Assembly: GCA_011523725.1 (NCBI GenBank)
Contig: WTGD01000311.1
Coordinates: forward strand, 1 to 12,579
Source: Nitrospinota bacterium
GTDB lineage: Bacteria; UBA8248
DNA: 12,579 nt
Reading direction: 5' to 3'
Each line of letters opens with the position of its first letter. Within the stretch, counting starts at the first letter, position 1. Positions 1 to 6,665 of this stretch are shown here, one piece after another. The translations under genes and the position numbers were made by a program. Under the pieces are notes generated by a model. The model was not told the DNA's origin and searched no databases. It worked only from the letters and a program-made list of their open reading frames with translations.

Positions 1-1
1 C

Positions 2-808
2 GCGGATATGGATGAGCAGGAAGTCGAGAATGCCCTAATCAGCATCCACATCCCAGGCCCCGACATCGCCAAAAACCCCCGGGACGGGGACGAACTCGCG
101 AGAATCGGGAACGACGGCCTGGCCGAGGCGGCGGCGCGGCATCCGGGGCGCTTCCGGGGCGTGGCGTCGCTCGGCTTCGGCGGTATGGACGCGACCTGCC
201 GCGAACTGGAGCGCTGCGTGGACGAACTCGATTTCGTGGGCCTTCAGGTGTTCGCCTACATCGGCGGCGAACGCTACATCGACGACGCGGCCCAAGGTCC
301 TCTCTGGGGGCTTCTGCCCGAGCGCGGGGTGCCTCTCGTGCTGCACCCGGGGCCTTCGCCCTCAGGGCCGCATTATGAGGATCACTGGCTGGGGCCGATG
401 ATCGGCTTCATGTTCGACGAGTGCCTGGCGGCGCTCAGGCTCATCCTGGGCGGGGTGCTGGAGCGGCATCCGAATCTCAAGGTGCTCCTGCCGCACGGGG
501 GCGCCTCGCTGCCGCTGTTCATCGGGCGGGTGGACAACCTGAGTTCGCGCTACCGCGAGGATCAGGACCTCATCACGCGCGACCCGAGCGAATACTTCGC
601 GCGCTTCCACACGGACACGGTGGTGCACTCGCAGACGGCGCTCGAGTTCTCCTTACAGGAGATGGGCGCGTCGCGCATGATGTTCGCGAGCGACGCTCCC
701 TGGGTGCCCTTGAAGCGCCACATAGACATGATGGACGCGCTCGATATTTCAGCGGAAGATGTGGAGCGAATCTGGAGCGGCACGGCGAGGGAGTTCTTCG
801 GTCTGTAG
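2..808 (+). CDS. Amidohydrolase-2 family metal-dependent hydrolase/decarboxylase, 5'-truncated
   Basis: C-terminal 268 codons of a TIM-barrel amidohydrolase of the Amidohydro_2 type (the family of ACMSD and 2,3-dihydroxybenzoate decarboxylase). The frame is open to the left edge, and the first ATG (position 8) lies inside the domain, so the true start and the N-terminal metal-binding HxH strand are outside the window. Counting from that ATG, I see VLHPGP (His113), LLPHGG (His163) and FASDAPW (Asp229), which match the metal and catalytic positions of the family. A typical C-terminal helix follows (ERIWSGTAREFFGL). Families of this kind hydrolyse or decarboxylate small carboxylated or aromatic substrates in the cytoplasm; the substrate here cannot be read. 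It converges on the MaoC-like gene with 10 bases between the stop codons. Confidence 0.85.
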   Translation, partial: ADMDEQEVENALISIHIPGPDIAKNPRDGDELARIGNDGLAEAAARHPGRFRGVASLGFGGMDATCRELERCVDELDFVGLQVFAYIGGERYIDDAAQGPLWGLLPERGVPLVLHPGPSPSGPHYEDHWLGPMIGFMFDECLAALRLILGGVLERHPNLKVLLPHGGASLPLFIGRVDNLSSRYREDQDLITRDPSEYFARFHTDTVVHSQTALEFSLQEMGASRMMFASDAPWVPLKRHIDMMDALDISAEDVERIWSGTAREFFGL

Positions 809-818
809 CGCATCCGCC

Positions 819-1274
819 TCACGCGTCGCTTCTGAGCAGCATGCGCTTCACGTCGTATTCGAGCACCACCTCGCCGTTCTGGTTGAGCACCCGCTGGTGC
901 GTGGAGACGACGCCGCGGTCGGGCCTGCTTTTGGATGCGCGGACGCCGGTCGTCTCGACTTCCACCGTGAGCGTATCGCCCACGTAGACCGGCGCGCGCG
1001 CGACGAGGCCGTCCACGCCCAGGAGCGCGATCGCATAATCGTGCAGGACGCCCGTCTGGACGATCAGGGTATCCGCGATTCCGCAGGTGAAAAGGGCCGG
1101 GGCCATGCGCCTCTCGTGGCCTTTTCCCCGCAAGAACTCCATGTCGAGGAACAGGCTTTCCGTATAGCCCACGAGGTTGACGTAGTTCACCACGTCGGTC
1201 TCGGTGATGGTCCTGCCCCGGGTGGTGAATTTATTCCCGACTTCCCATTTTTCGAACGCGACGCCTTTGCTCAT
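819..1274 (-). CDS. Small MaoC-like (hotdog) acyl-CoA dehydratase-family protein with altered active site
   Basis: A 151-residue single-hotdog protein. I chose ATG 1274 because the protein then begins MSKGVAFEKWEVG, the usual MaoC N-terminus, and an AGGAGG lies 11 bases upstream (1286-1291). A longer frame to 1349 adds 25 residues of no family character. The fold signature is clear: GRTITETDVVNYVNLVG (20-36), the RMAPALFTCGIADTL helix (56-70), APVYVGDTLTVEVE (94-106) and VLNQNGEVVLEY (129-140). The hydratase box GDxNPLHxD is here GYTESLFLD (36-44), so the catalytic Asp and His appear as Tyr and Phe. Such proteins act on CoA thioesters in fatty-acid or related metabolism, but this one may be a non-dehydratase member. 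The substrate is unknown. Confidence 0.8.
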   Translation of the reverse strand: MSKGVAFEKWEVGNKFTTRGRTITETDVVNYVNLVGYTESLFLDMEFLRGKGHERRMAPALFTCGIADTLIVQTGVLHDYAIALLGVDGLVARAPVYVGDTLTVEVETTGVRASKSRPDRGVVSTHQRVLNQNGEVVLEYDVKRMLLRSDA

Positions 1275-1285
1275 GAAACCCGAAT

Positions 1286-1291
1286 CCTCCT
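1286..1291 (-). promoter_or_regulatory. Shine-Dalgarno AGGAGG for the small MaoC-like gene
   Basis: A full AGGAGG on the minus strand lies 11 bases before ATG 1274. It favours this start over the upstream in-frame ATG at 1349. Confidence 0.6.
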
Positions 1292-1407
1292 GAATGATTA
1301 AGTGACTCCGCAGGAGGGCGATTCTACAGGCGGGGGCGGGAATCTTCAAAGTTTGTGGGGGTTCGGTAGTGTCTTATTCTGAAAACAGGGGCATCACAAA
1401 GGTTGGA

Positions 1408-1431
1408 GAATAAACCGGCGGGGTCCGGCTT
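1408..1431 (-). terminator. Possible intrinsic terminator after the small membrane protein gene
   Basis: On the minus strand the stop codon runs directly into AAGCCGG, a six-base loop (ACCCCG) and CCGGTTT. That is a seven-pair stem with one G-U pair, followed by a short T-rich tail (TTTATT). The stem is short and the tail is interrupted, so this is a moderate call. Confidence 0.35.
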
Positions 1432-1658
1432 CAGCCTCCGGTTCGCTTGATGAGCACCTTTTGCCCTTCGATGAGTGCCTTGAGCGCAGACATGTTCTCT
1501 TCTCTGCTATTCCTGATCTCTTCCATATTCTCTTGATGGCGGCGGACGCTCTCGCGCTCCCTGTATTCCGTGCCGCGTTGCATCTGCCATATACCGTAGA
1601 ATATCAACCCGAGGCCAATATATTGCCCAATGAGGCTGTAGGTCTCATACGGTGTCAT
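1431..1658 (-). CDS. Small single-pass membrane protein with cytoplasmic coiled-coil tail, unknown function
   Basis: A 75-residue protein I do not recognise. ATG 1658 gives the start MTPYETYSLIGQYIG; the frame stays open upstream to ATG 1757, but those 33 residues are basic and nondescript. A purine-rich GGGAAAG lies shortly before ATG 1658. Residues 8-25 (LIGQYIGLGLIFYGIWQM) form one hydrophobic helix. Residues 28-71 are highly charged, rich in Arg, Glu and Gln, with no helix breakers, and look like a coiled coil or amphipathic helix. It is divergent from the EEP-family gene across a 351-base gap. Small proteins of this build often act as membrane anchors or assembly partners, but nothing in the sequence points to one function. 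Confidence 0.6.
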   Translation of the reverse strand: MTPYETYSLIGQYIGLGLIFYGIWQMQRGTEYRERESVRRHQENMEEIRNSREENMSALKALIEGQKVLIKRTGG

Positions 1659-2009
1659 GTGTCTTTCCCACCCCGCCGCAGTGCCGTTTTGGGCTATCTT
1701 TTTGCATCGCCCGGCCTTTTCCGTCATCGGAGTCCGCAGCCGTTCCGCTTTCCCCATTGACGGAGTACCAAAGTCTCATAAGACCTCATGGGGCGTCAAG
1801 TACGATTTTGAACGATCGGTTTAATTGTCCTCGGGAGAAGAAAAAGCTCCCGCTCCCGAAACGGAGTTTTCGACGACCGCGTGTTGTGAGGCCTTTGATT
1901 CGAGAATGGCTGCATCTATACTGACCTGCATGAATTGACCGATTAGGTACCCGCGTCCGACCTGCCCGATTAAAAACCGTCTGAGAAAAACCGGAGCATA
2001 TACATCGCC
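1659..2009. other. Divergent intergenic region, lower GC
   Basis: This 351-base gap lies between two diverging genes. I find no convincing coding frame in it. It is clearly less GC-rich than its surroundings (28 of 60 bases are G or C at 1801-1860). It holds a sigma-70-like promoter for the rightward gene (1895-1922) and a repeated CTCCCG pair (1847-1858) able to fold back on TCGGGAG (1831-1837). I could not place a convincing promoter for the leftward small gene. Confidence 0.5.
1895..1922 (+). promoter_or_regulatory. Candidate sigma-70 promoter for the EEP-family gene
   Basis: TTGATT (1895-1900), a 16-base spacer and TATACT (1917-1922) match the -35/-10 consensus at four and five of six positions. 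Transcription would start near 1929, leaving a leader of about 80 bases before ATG 2010. Confidence 0.4.
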
Positions 2010-2852
2010 ATGACGCGCATCTTGTGCTGGAACATTGCCAAGAGAGAAAAGCCCTGGACGGAACTGCTGGAGATGGACGTGGACGTCGCCTTGCTGCAAG
2101 AGGCGGATGCGCCGCCTTCTGATCTAACCCGTCCGGTCGAAGCCGGGCCTCAAGACTACTGGGAACCATGGGAGGAGGGACTCTACGACAGAGGAGCGAT
2201 GATCGTGAAGCTCTCAGAACGCGTCGAGGTCGAATGGTTCAGGCGTATTTTCCCAATCAGCGTAGCGAAGCATGATGAAATCCCGGTCAGCGGCATCGGC
2301 ACCATCGCCTCCGCCAGGGTGATTCCGGCGGAAGGAGAGCCGTTTATCGCGGTGTCGATGTATGCGCGTTGGCTCAAGCCCCATGTCACCACTAAGTCGA
2401 AATGGGGGGTAGGCTACCAGGACGCCTCAGCCCACCGGATCATCTCGGATTTATCCGCTTTCATCGGCGCTATTGATCCTTCGACGCACCGTATTCTGGC
2501 GGCCGGCGATCTCAACACGATCTACGGCGCGACGGACGACAATCGGCTGGCGCTACCGGCGCGAGACCGCACGATCTTCGAGCGCATGGACGCGCTGGGT
2601 CTGGAGTTCATCGGGCCGCAGCACCCGGACGGCAGGCGGGCGAAGCCCACGCCGCAAGGGTTGCCTGAAGACACGAAGAATGTTCCGACCTACCACACGA
2701 CGAGGCAATCTCCGATGACCGCCCAGAATCAGCTCGATTACGTCTTCGCTTCTCGGGGATTCCACGAGAACGTGAACGTCCGCGCCTTGAACGGCGTCGA
2801 TGAGTGGGGTTCGAGCGATCATTGCCGAATCTGGATAGAAGTCGGCCCGTAG
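2010..2852 (+). CDS. Endonuclease/exonuclease/phosphatase (EEP) family hydrolase
   Basis: A 280-residue Mg-dependent phosphoesterase of the DNase I-like EEP superfamily. The catalytic elements are present in order: LCWNIA (Asn8), DVALLQEAD (metal ligand Glu31), SAHRII (His142), AAGDLNT (Asp167, Asn169), NQLDYVFAS (Asp243) and GSSDHCRIWIE (Asp270-His271). Length and spacing are normal for a stand-alone EEP domain. There is no signal peptide or extra domain, so it is likely cytoplasmic. Members cleave DNA, RNA, inositol phosphates or lipids, and the substrate cannot be told from sequence. ATG 2010 is the only start after an in-frame TAA at 1971; the Shine-Dalgarno is weak (CGGAG about 13 bases upstream). 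It sits in a lower-GC stretch with the small membrane protein gene, which could reflect acquisition. Confidence 0.85.
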   Translation: MTRILCWNIAKREKPWTELLEMDVDVALLQEADAPPSDLTRPVEAGPQDYWEPWEEGLYDRGAMIVKLSERVEVEWFRRIFPISVAKHDEIPVSGIGTIASARVIPAEGEPFIAVSMYARWLKPHVTTKSKWGVGYQDASAHRIISDLSAFIGAIDPSTHRILAAGDLNTIYGATDDNRLALPARDRTIFERMDALGLEFIGPQHPDGRRAKPTPQGLPEDTKNVPTYHTTRQSPMTAQNQLDYVFASRGFHENVNVRALNGVDEWGSSDHCRIWIEVGP

Positions 2853-2953
2853 CGGGCTGGCAGGGGAATAGTGGGGGCCGCTCCGGTATCAACTTCGACA
2901 ACCTTATAAATATCAATGTCTTACATGAGATGGAACCCGGCGGCGTCGAATTG

Positions 2954-2959
2954 TATAAT
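2954..2959 (+). promoter_or_regulatory. Candidate -10 box for the glycine-zipper gene
   Basis: A perfect TATAAT lies 61 bases before the ATG at 3021. The -35 region (TGGAAC at 2931-2936, 17-base spacer) is poor. Transcription would begin near 2966 with a leader of about 55 bases. Confidence 0.4.
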
Positions 2960-3020
2960 AAGCGAGTCGTCGGTTACGTCTTTTCCGGCCGGATGGGAGA
3001 AGCCAGAGGGGGATGAGCAG

Positions 3021-3773
3021 ATGAAGCGTTTAGGACTCTCCATCGCGTTGGGTATTTTGGCGGTCGTTTTTCTGGTCAATACGGTGTCGGCGGATGATCG
3101 TCGCGGAAGACGCCACGGAATCAAGCGGCATCATAAATACAAATCGCATCGGCACTACAAGGCGCGCCAGCATCGCAAATGGCATCGCCGTCACCGTCGT
3201 CCCCGCACTATCGTTCGCCATCACTACTGGTACGGCCCGAGCGTCGTCGCGCCCGTCTGGTACGGCTATCCGGTCTGGACCGGCCCGCGCGTCATCTATC
3301 GGTCCTACCCGCGCGAGCGTTACGTCTATCATCGCTCCGACGATGATTGCGCGGTCTATTACACGAACAACGACAACGAGGTTCTCGGCTCGGTGATCGG
3401 CGCGATCGGCGGCGGCGTCATCGGCCATCAGGTCGGCAAGGGGAGCGGGCAGGCGCTCGCCACCTTCGCGGGCGTATTGCTCGGCAGCGTCGTCGGCGGG
3501 CAGATCGGGCGCGACCTGGACGAGGCCGAGCAACTCAAACTCGCCAGCGCCACGCAGTACGCGCTCGAAAACCAGCGTTCCGGCACGCGCACCGTTTGGG
3601 ACAATCCCGACAGGCGGGTCTGCGGCGTCGTGGTTCCCAGACCGGCTTTCAAGAACGAACTCGACCAGTATTGCCGGGAGTTCCAGCAGACGGTCGTCAT
3701 CAATGGCGAGAAGCAAAGCGCCTACGGCACCGCCTGCAGACAGCCCGACGGGCAATGGAAGATCGTCAACTAA
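3021..3773 (+). CDS. Secreted glycine-zipper (17 kDa surface-antigen-like) protein with His/Arg-rich N-terminal segment
   Basis: A 250-residue exported protein. I chose ATG 3021 because GAGGGGG (3006-3012) lies eight bases upstream and the protein then opens with a classic signal peptide: MKR, a hydrophobic stretch to residue 21, and a likely cut after VSA (residue 24). There is no lipobox cysteine. Residues 27-69 are extremely basic and His-rich, and 70-104 are rich in Tyr, Trp and Pro. Residues 122-165 form a Gly-zipper membrane hairpin (VIGAIGGGVIGHQVGKGSG, GVLLGSVVGGQIGRDLDE), as in Rickettsia 17 kDa antigen/SlyB-like proteins. The C-terminal module ends YGTACRQPDGQWKIVN, typical of that surface-antigen family, with Cys201, Cys218 and Cys239 available for disulphides. 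It is probably an outer-membrane or periplasmic structural protein; the His-rich region could bind metal or polyanions, which is inference. Confidence 0.85.
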   Translation: MKRLGLSIALGILAVVFLVNTVSADDRRGRRHGIKRHHKYKSHRHYKARQHRKWHRRHRRPRTIVRHHYWYGPSVVAPVWYGYPVWTGPRVIYRSYPRERYVYHRSDDDCAVYYTNNDNEVLGSVIGAIGGGVIGHQVGKGSGQALATFAGVLLGSVVGGQIGRDLDEAEQLKLASATQYALENQRSGTRTVWDNPDRRVCGVVVPRPAFKNELDQYCREFQQTVVINGEKQSAYGTACRQPDGQWKIVN

Positions 3774-3847
3774 TCTACTGACGTCCAAGGGTATTGTTGA
3801 AAAGCCCCTTCTAGCCCGGAATGACGAACAAAACTGCACCACCTCGT

Positions 3848-3875
3848 GTAGGGACAGGTCGCGACCTGTCCCTAC
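3848..3875. repeat. Perfect 28-base palindrome in a convergent intergenic gap
   Basis: The arm GTAGGGACAGGTCG (3848-3861) is followed at once by its exact reverse complement (3862-3875). It lies between the stop codons of the converging glycine-zipper and alcohol dehydrogenase genes. No T-run follows on either strand, so a standard terminator is not obvious. From memory, the GTAGGGACAGG... arm resembles palindromic repeat units dispersed between genes in many environmental bacterial genomes, REP-like in behaviour. It may also act as a bidirectional transcription stop or mRNA 3'-end stabiliser. Confidence 0.8.
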
Positions 3876-3939
3876 GGACCACCCACCCCGGTTGGTTCCA
3901 TTCGCCGATTCACGAAATCAGGGGTTTTCAGCTAACGCC

Positions 3940-4986
3940 TCAAGCCTGGTCCATCACGATGACGGCCCGGCCCGTGACGGCCGCTATTTCCAGCCGCTCG
4001 TGTACCTTTTCCACCTCATCGACGTTGAACGAGTAAGTCTCCGTCACCACGGGCCAGACGTCGCCCCGCGCTACCAAGTCGAGCGATTCCTTGATCTCCT
4101 GTTTCGAACAGTATCGGCTGCCCAGGAGCTCGAGTTCTTTGGTCACCATATTACGCGCCGCGGCCTGGAACGGCTGCCCCGTGCCGCCCAGCGTCACGAG
4201 GCGCCCGCCGATGCCCAGGGACTGAACGCCCGCTTCCATCGTGGAGGCGGAGGAGACGAAGTCGACCACCACGTCCACGCCCTCCCCGTCCGTCAGGTCC
4301 ATGAGCGCGCCGGCGATATCGACTTGTGATGCGTCGACGGCCTCGTCCGCGCCCACGTCGCGGCACTTGCCGAGCTTGTTCGCCGCCACGTCCACGGCGA
4401 TGACCCGGGCGTGCGCCCACTTCGCCATCATCACCATGTGGATTCCCACGCCGCCGCCCGCGCCGATGACGGCCACGTTCTCGAGCGGTGCGATACGCGC
4501 GCGCCTCGTTACTTTATACGGGGTGGCTATCGCGTCGCAGATGACGGAGACTTCCGCCGCGTTGTTCTCATAGTCCAGCCCGGCGGGGATTTTGATGAAA
4601 TTCCGCGCGGGCAGCTTGATGTATTCCGCATAGGCGCCCTGCACCTGGCGGCCGATGTAGCCCGTGAAGTTCTCGCACAGCGTCTCGCGGTTGATGAGGC
4701 ACCACTTGCATCTCCCGCAGGTGACGTAGAAATGGGCGGTCACCGCGTCGCCCTCCTGGAGGCCCTCCACGCCTTCGCCCAGGGCGGTGATGATGGCGGT
4801 GATCTCGTGCCCGATGATGAGCGGATAGTTCACCCCGGGCACCCGGCCCATGCGGGCGTGGTGGATGGTCAGCCCCGCGCCGCACGCCATTACCTTCGCG
4901 ACCGCCTCCCCTGGTCTGGGCACGGGGTCCGGATATTCTTCCTCGACAAAGGGTTTTCCCGGTTCTCTCAGCACCATCGCCTTCAA
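3940..4986 (-). CDS. Zinc-dependent medium-chain alcohol dehydrogenase
   Basis: A 348-residue MDR-superfamily alcohol dehydrogenase, full length. Catalytic zinc ligands are Cys35 (ACGAGLT), His60-Glu61 (IIGHE) and probably Cys150/Asp151. The structural zinc lobe is C90-x2-C93-x2-C96-x7-C104. The Rossmann motif GAGGGVG is at 175-181, with Asp199 at the end of the second strand, pointing to NAD rather than NADP. The usual CGxCHTD box is changed to CGAGLTIHH, seen in a branch of uncharacterised MDR enzymes, so the substrate is unknown. The start is TTG 4986: AGGAGG lies seven bases upstream (4994-4999), whereas the first ATG (4977) would be 16 bases away. It is a single gene, divergent from a small membrane protein gene. 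Confidence 0.9.
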   Translation of the reverse strand: MKAMVLREPGKPFVEEEYPDPVPRPGEAVAKVMACGAGLTIHHARMGRVPGVNYPLIIGHEITAIITALGEGVEGLQEGDAVTAHFYVTCGRCKWCLINRETLCENFTGYIGRQVQGAYAEYIKLPARNFIKIPAGLDYENNAAEVSVICDAIATPYKVTRRARIAPLENVAVIGAGGGVGIHMVMMAKWAHARVIAVDVAANKLGKCRDVGADEAVDASQVDIAGALMDLTDGEGVDVVVDFVSSASTMEAGVQSLGIGGRLVTLGGTGQPFQAAARNMVTKELELLGSRYCSKQEIKESLDLVARGDVWPVVTETYSFNVDEVEKVHERLEIAAVTGRAVIVMDQA

Positions 4987-4993
4987 GGCGCGT

Positions 4994-4999
4994 CCTCCT
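4994..4999 (-). promoter_or_regulatory. Shine-Dalgarno deciding a TTG start (alcohol dehydrogenase)
   Basis: AGGAGG on the minus strand with a seven-base spacer to TTG 4986. The next in-frame ATG is nine bases further on, too far from it for an ordinary start. Confidence 0.75.
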
Positions 5000-5029
5000 C
5001 AGAAAATGGAATGGGATTTCATCCACGCG

Positions 5030-5059
5030 ATTAGACCACACGGGAGAGTGCCTAGGCAA
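5030..5059 (-). promoter_or_regulatory. Candidate sigma-70 promoter for the alcohol dehydrogenase
   Basis: Read on the minus strand: TTGCCT (5059-5054), an 18-base spacer and TCTAAT (5035-5030), matching consensus at four and five of six positions. It would give a leader of roughly 35 bases before TTG 4986. Confidence 0.4.
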
Positions 5060-5112
5060 CGAGGAGCGGATGGCGTACCCTCACAGGGCGGCGTCCGAAA
5101 GAAAGGCGAGAG

Positions 5113-5499
5113 ATGATGAACGAACCCCCCGTCATTGAAGAGAGAACATTCGACGCGCAGCGCGCGGCCCGGACGACGCTGCTGGTCGGCGCGTTGCTCC
5201 TCATTTTCACGGCGTCCGCCATGTACATGAACCAGCCGGGCAGGGTGGGCTACGGCTGGGCGACGCTGGGTGCGGGGGCGGCGTTGTGCATCTTCGGCCT
5301 GGCGACCCTGCGGGGGTTCGCGTGGTGCAGTTATCTTTCGGTGCTGGTGCTGGGCGCCTTCGATTTCATCTGGATGGTGCGGGTGCTGGAGGGTTTCGAC
5401 GTCGGCCTCGCCATCTGGATAGCGATATGTTTTTTCTCCATCCGCGAGATCTGGCCGGGCGTCGACGAGAAATTCCCCTGGGTGAAGCGCAATCCTTGA
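5113..5499 (+). CDS. Small four-helix inner-membrane protein, unknown function
   Basis: A 128-residue protein I cannot assign. After a hydrophilic N-terminus (1-20) there are four hydrophobic segments at about 21-39, 46-66, 69-91 and 96-113, then a short charged tail ending in KFPWVKRNP. The helices are linked by very short loops, giving a compact bundle with both ends probably cytoplasmic. AAAGGCGAG (5102-5110) serves as ribosome site; tandem ATGs at 5113 and 5116 are both possible starts. It is divergent from the alcohol dehydrogenase and converges on the phosphonoacetate hydrolase-like gene with 35 bases between stops. I see no catalytic or transport motif. Confidence 0.75.
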   Translation: MMNEPPVIEERTFDAQRAARTTLLVGALLLIFTASAMYMNQPGRVGYGWATLGAGAALCIFGLATLRGFAWCSYLSVLVLGAFDFIWMVRVLEGFDVGLAIWIAICFFSIREIWPGVDEKFPWVKRNP

Positions 5500-5534
5500 G
5501 GGGGCGTCCGATTTGAGTGTCTACTGACTATCCA

Positions 5535-6644
5535 CTATGAAAGTCTTTCCATGATGTAGCGCACGCACTCGAAATGACGCGGCGCATCGGCAGGCTTAAA
5601 ACCAGGCGCGTTCAGAGCCCACAGCGGCACGACGCTCTCATGCAGTGAGCCGTGGCTTCTCAAGCGAACCTCGCGCTCGGCCTCTTCCATCACGCCGAAC
5701 ACGGTCACAGAATCCGCCAGCACCATGATGTCGCCCACCCGCTCGGGCATCAGCTCGAAGCGCGCGGCCGCCTCTTCGCGCGTCAGCGCGTCCTCGATGC
5801 CGGGGTGCGCTTTCAGGATGGCGACGGCCTCGGCGAGAGTCTCCTCGTTTTCCAGATGGACATAGGCCGCGCCGCCCTGGTTCCCGTGGTGGACGACGTA
5901 GCGGTCCTTGATGATGGGAACGGCTTCCGCAGAGACGTCACGGTTTCTCAGAATGACGCCCGGGTCCAGCGCCCGCGTCTTGTCAAGCATTCCGTGGTCT
6001 GCGGTGACGAAGATCGTCCCGTCTCGATGGGCGCTCAACCAGCTATCGACGAGGTTTCCGACTTCCACGTCGAGCGCGGTATGGTGCTCCTGCGCTTCTG
6101 CGTGCTCGGGGCCGTATTTGTGCTGCAGGTAGTCCGTGGTGGTGACGTAGAGGAGGTCCGGCTTTTCCTCTTCCAGCACTGCGCGCGCCGCCCGCAGGAG
6201 CCAGAGGTTCACGGCCCCGCTGTATATCTCCTCTTTGGGCCCTGCGATTCGGGTGAGCCACTCCGGCGGGTCTTCGGCGGTGACGACCGTACCCGCCCCC
6301 TTGCCGATCATGTCGCAGAGTTTTTGCTTGGAGGCCAGGACGGCGGTCTTCCGTCCCGCCGCGCTGCCTGTCTCCATGAGGGTGGGGGCGAGGACGAAAT
6401 CCCCCGATTCCATGTAGACCTCCTCGCCCGTATTCGAGTTCAGGAAATAGTTCGCCGTAATCCCGTGCGCGGCGGGGGGTGCGCCGCAGACCATCGAGAC
6501 GTTGTTCACGTTGGTAACGGAGGGCATCTGGCACGACACGGTGAAACGCGCGCCCTCACTCGCGATTGCGTCAAGATTCGGCGTGGAGGAGGCCTCGAAA
6601 TAGGCGGGGTCGCCGCCGTCGATCAGGATGATGAGAGCTTTCAT
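5535..6644 (-). CDS. phnA: Alkaline-phosphatase-superfamily hydrolase, phosphonoacetate hydrolase-like
   Basis: A 369-residue two-zinc hydrolase of the alkaline phosphatase/NPP superfamily. It resembles Pseudomonas phosphonoacetate hydrolase (PhnA), which splits phosphonoacetate to acetate and phosphate. All seven expected metal-site residues are visible: Asp9 (LIDGG), nucleophile Thr44 in MPSVTNVNNVSMVCG, Asp171 and His175 (TTTDYLQHKYGPEH), Asp216-His217 (TADHGM) and His331 (RSHGSLHE). The stretch PPAAHGITANYF after the nucleophile is also PhnA-like. There is no signal peptide, so it is cytoplasmic. It begins 21 bases after purD and probably shares its transcript. No phosphonate transporter or phnW/phnX partner is in the window, so another phosphonate or phosphodiester substrate is possible. 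The gene symbol here means the hydrolase, not the unrelated E. coli protein of that name. Confidence 0.75.
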   Translation of the reverse strand: MKALIILIDGGDPAYFEASSTPNLDAIASEGARFTVSCQMPSVTNVNNVSMVCGAPPAAHGITANYFLNSNTGEEVYMESGDFVLAPTLMETGSAAGRKTAVLASKQKLCDMIGKGAGTVVTAEDPPEWLTRIAGPKEEIYSGAVNLWLLRAARAVLEEEKPDLLYVTTTDYLQHKYGPEHAEAQEHHTALDVEVGNLVDSWLSAHRDGTIFVTADHGMLDKTRALDPGVILRNRDVSAEAVPIIKDRYVVHHGNQGGAAYVHLENEETLAEAVAILKAHPGIEDALTREEAAARFELMPERVGDIMVLADSVTVFGVMEEAEREVRLRSHGSLHESVVPLWALNAPGFKPADAPRHFECVRYIMERLS

Positions 6645-6665
6645 TCGAGGCTGGACACCATGAAA

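Noticed and set aside
1780..1830. TTGACG on the minus strand as -35 of a promoter for the small membrane protein
   Set aside because: No acceptable -10 box occurs at a 16-18 base spacing.
1831..1859. Hairpin TCGGGAG/CTCCCGA as a terminator or riboswitch element
   Set aside because: The loop is long or ambiguous (two possible 3' arms), no T-run follows, and it lies upstream of the promoter for the rightward gene.
3787..3823. AAGGG...CCCTT inverted repeat after the glycine-zipper gene
   Set aside because: Only five pairs with a long loop and no T-run; not enough for a terminator.
3030..3842. A 270-codon open frame on the minus strand
   Set aside because: It is antisense to the glycine-zipper protein, whose signal peptide, ribosome site and domain order are convincing.
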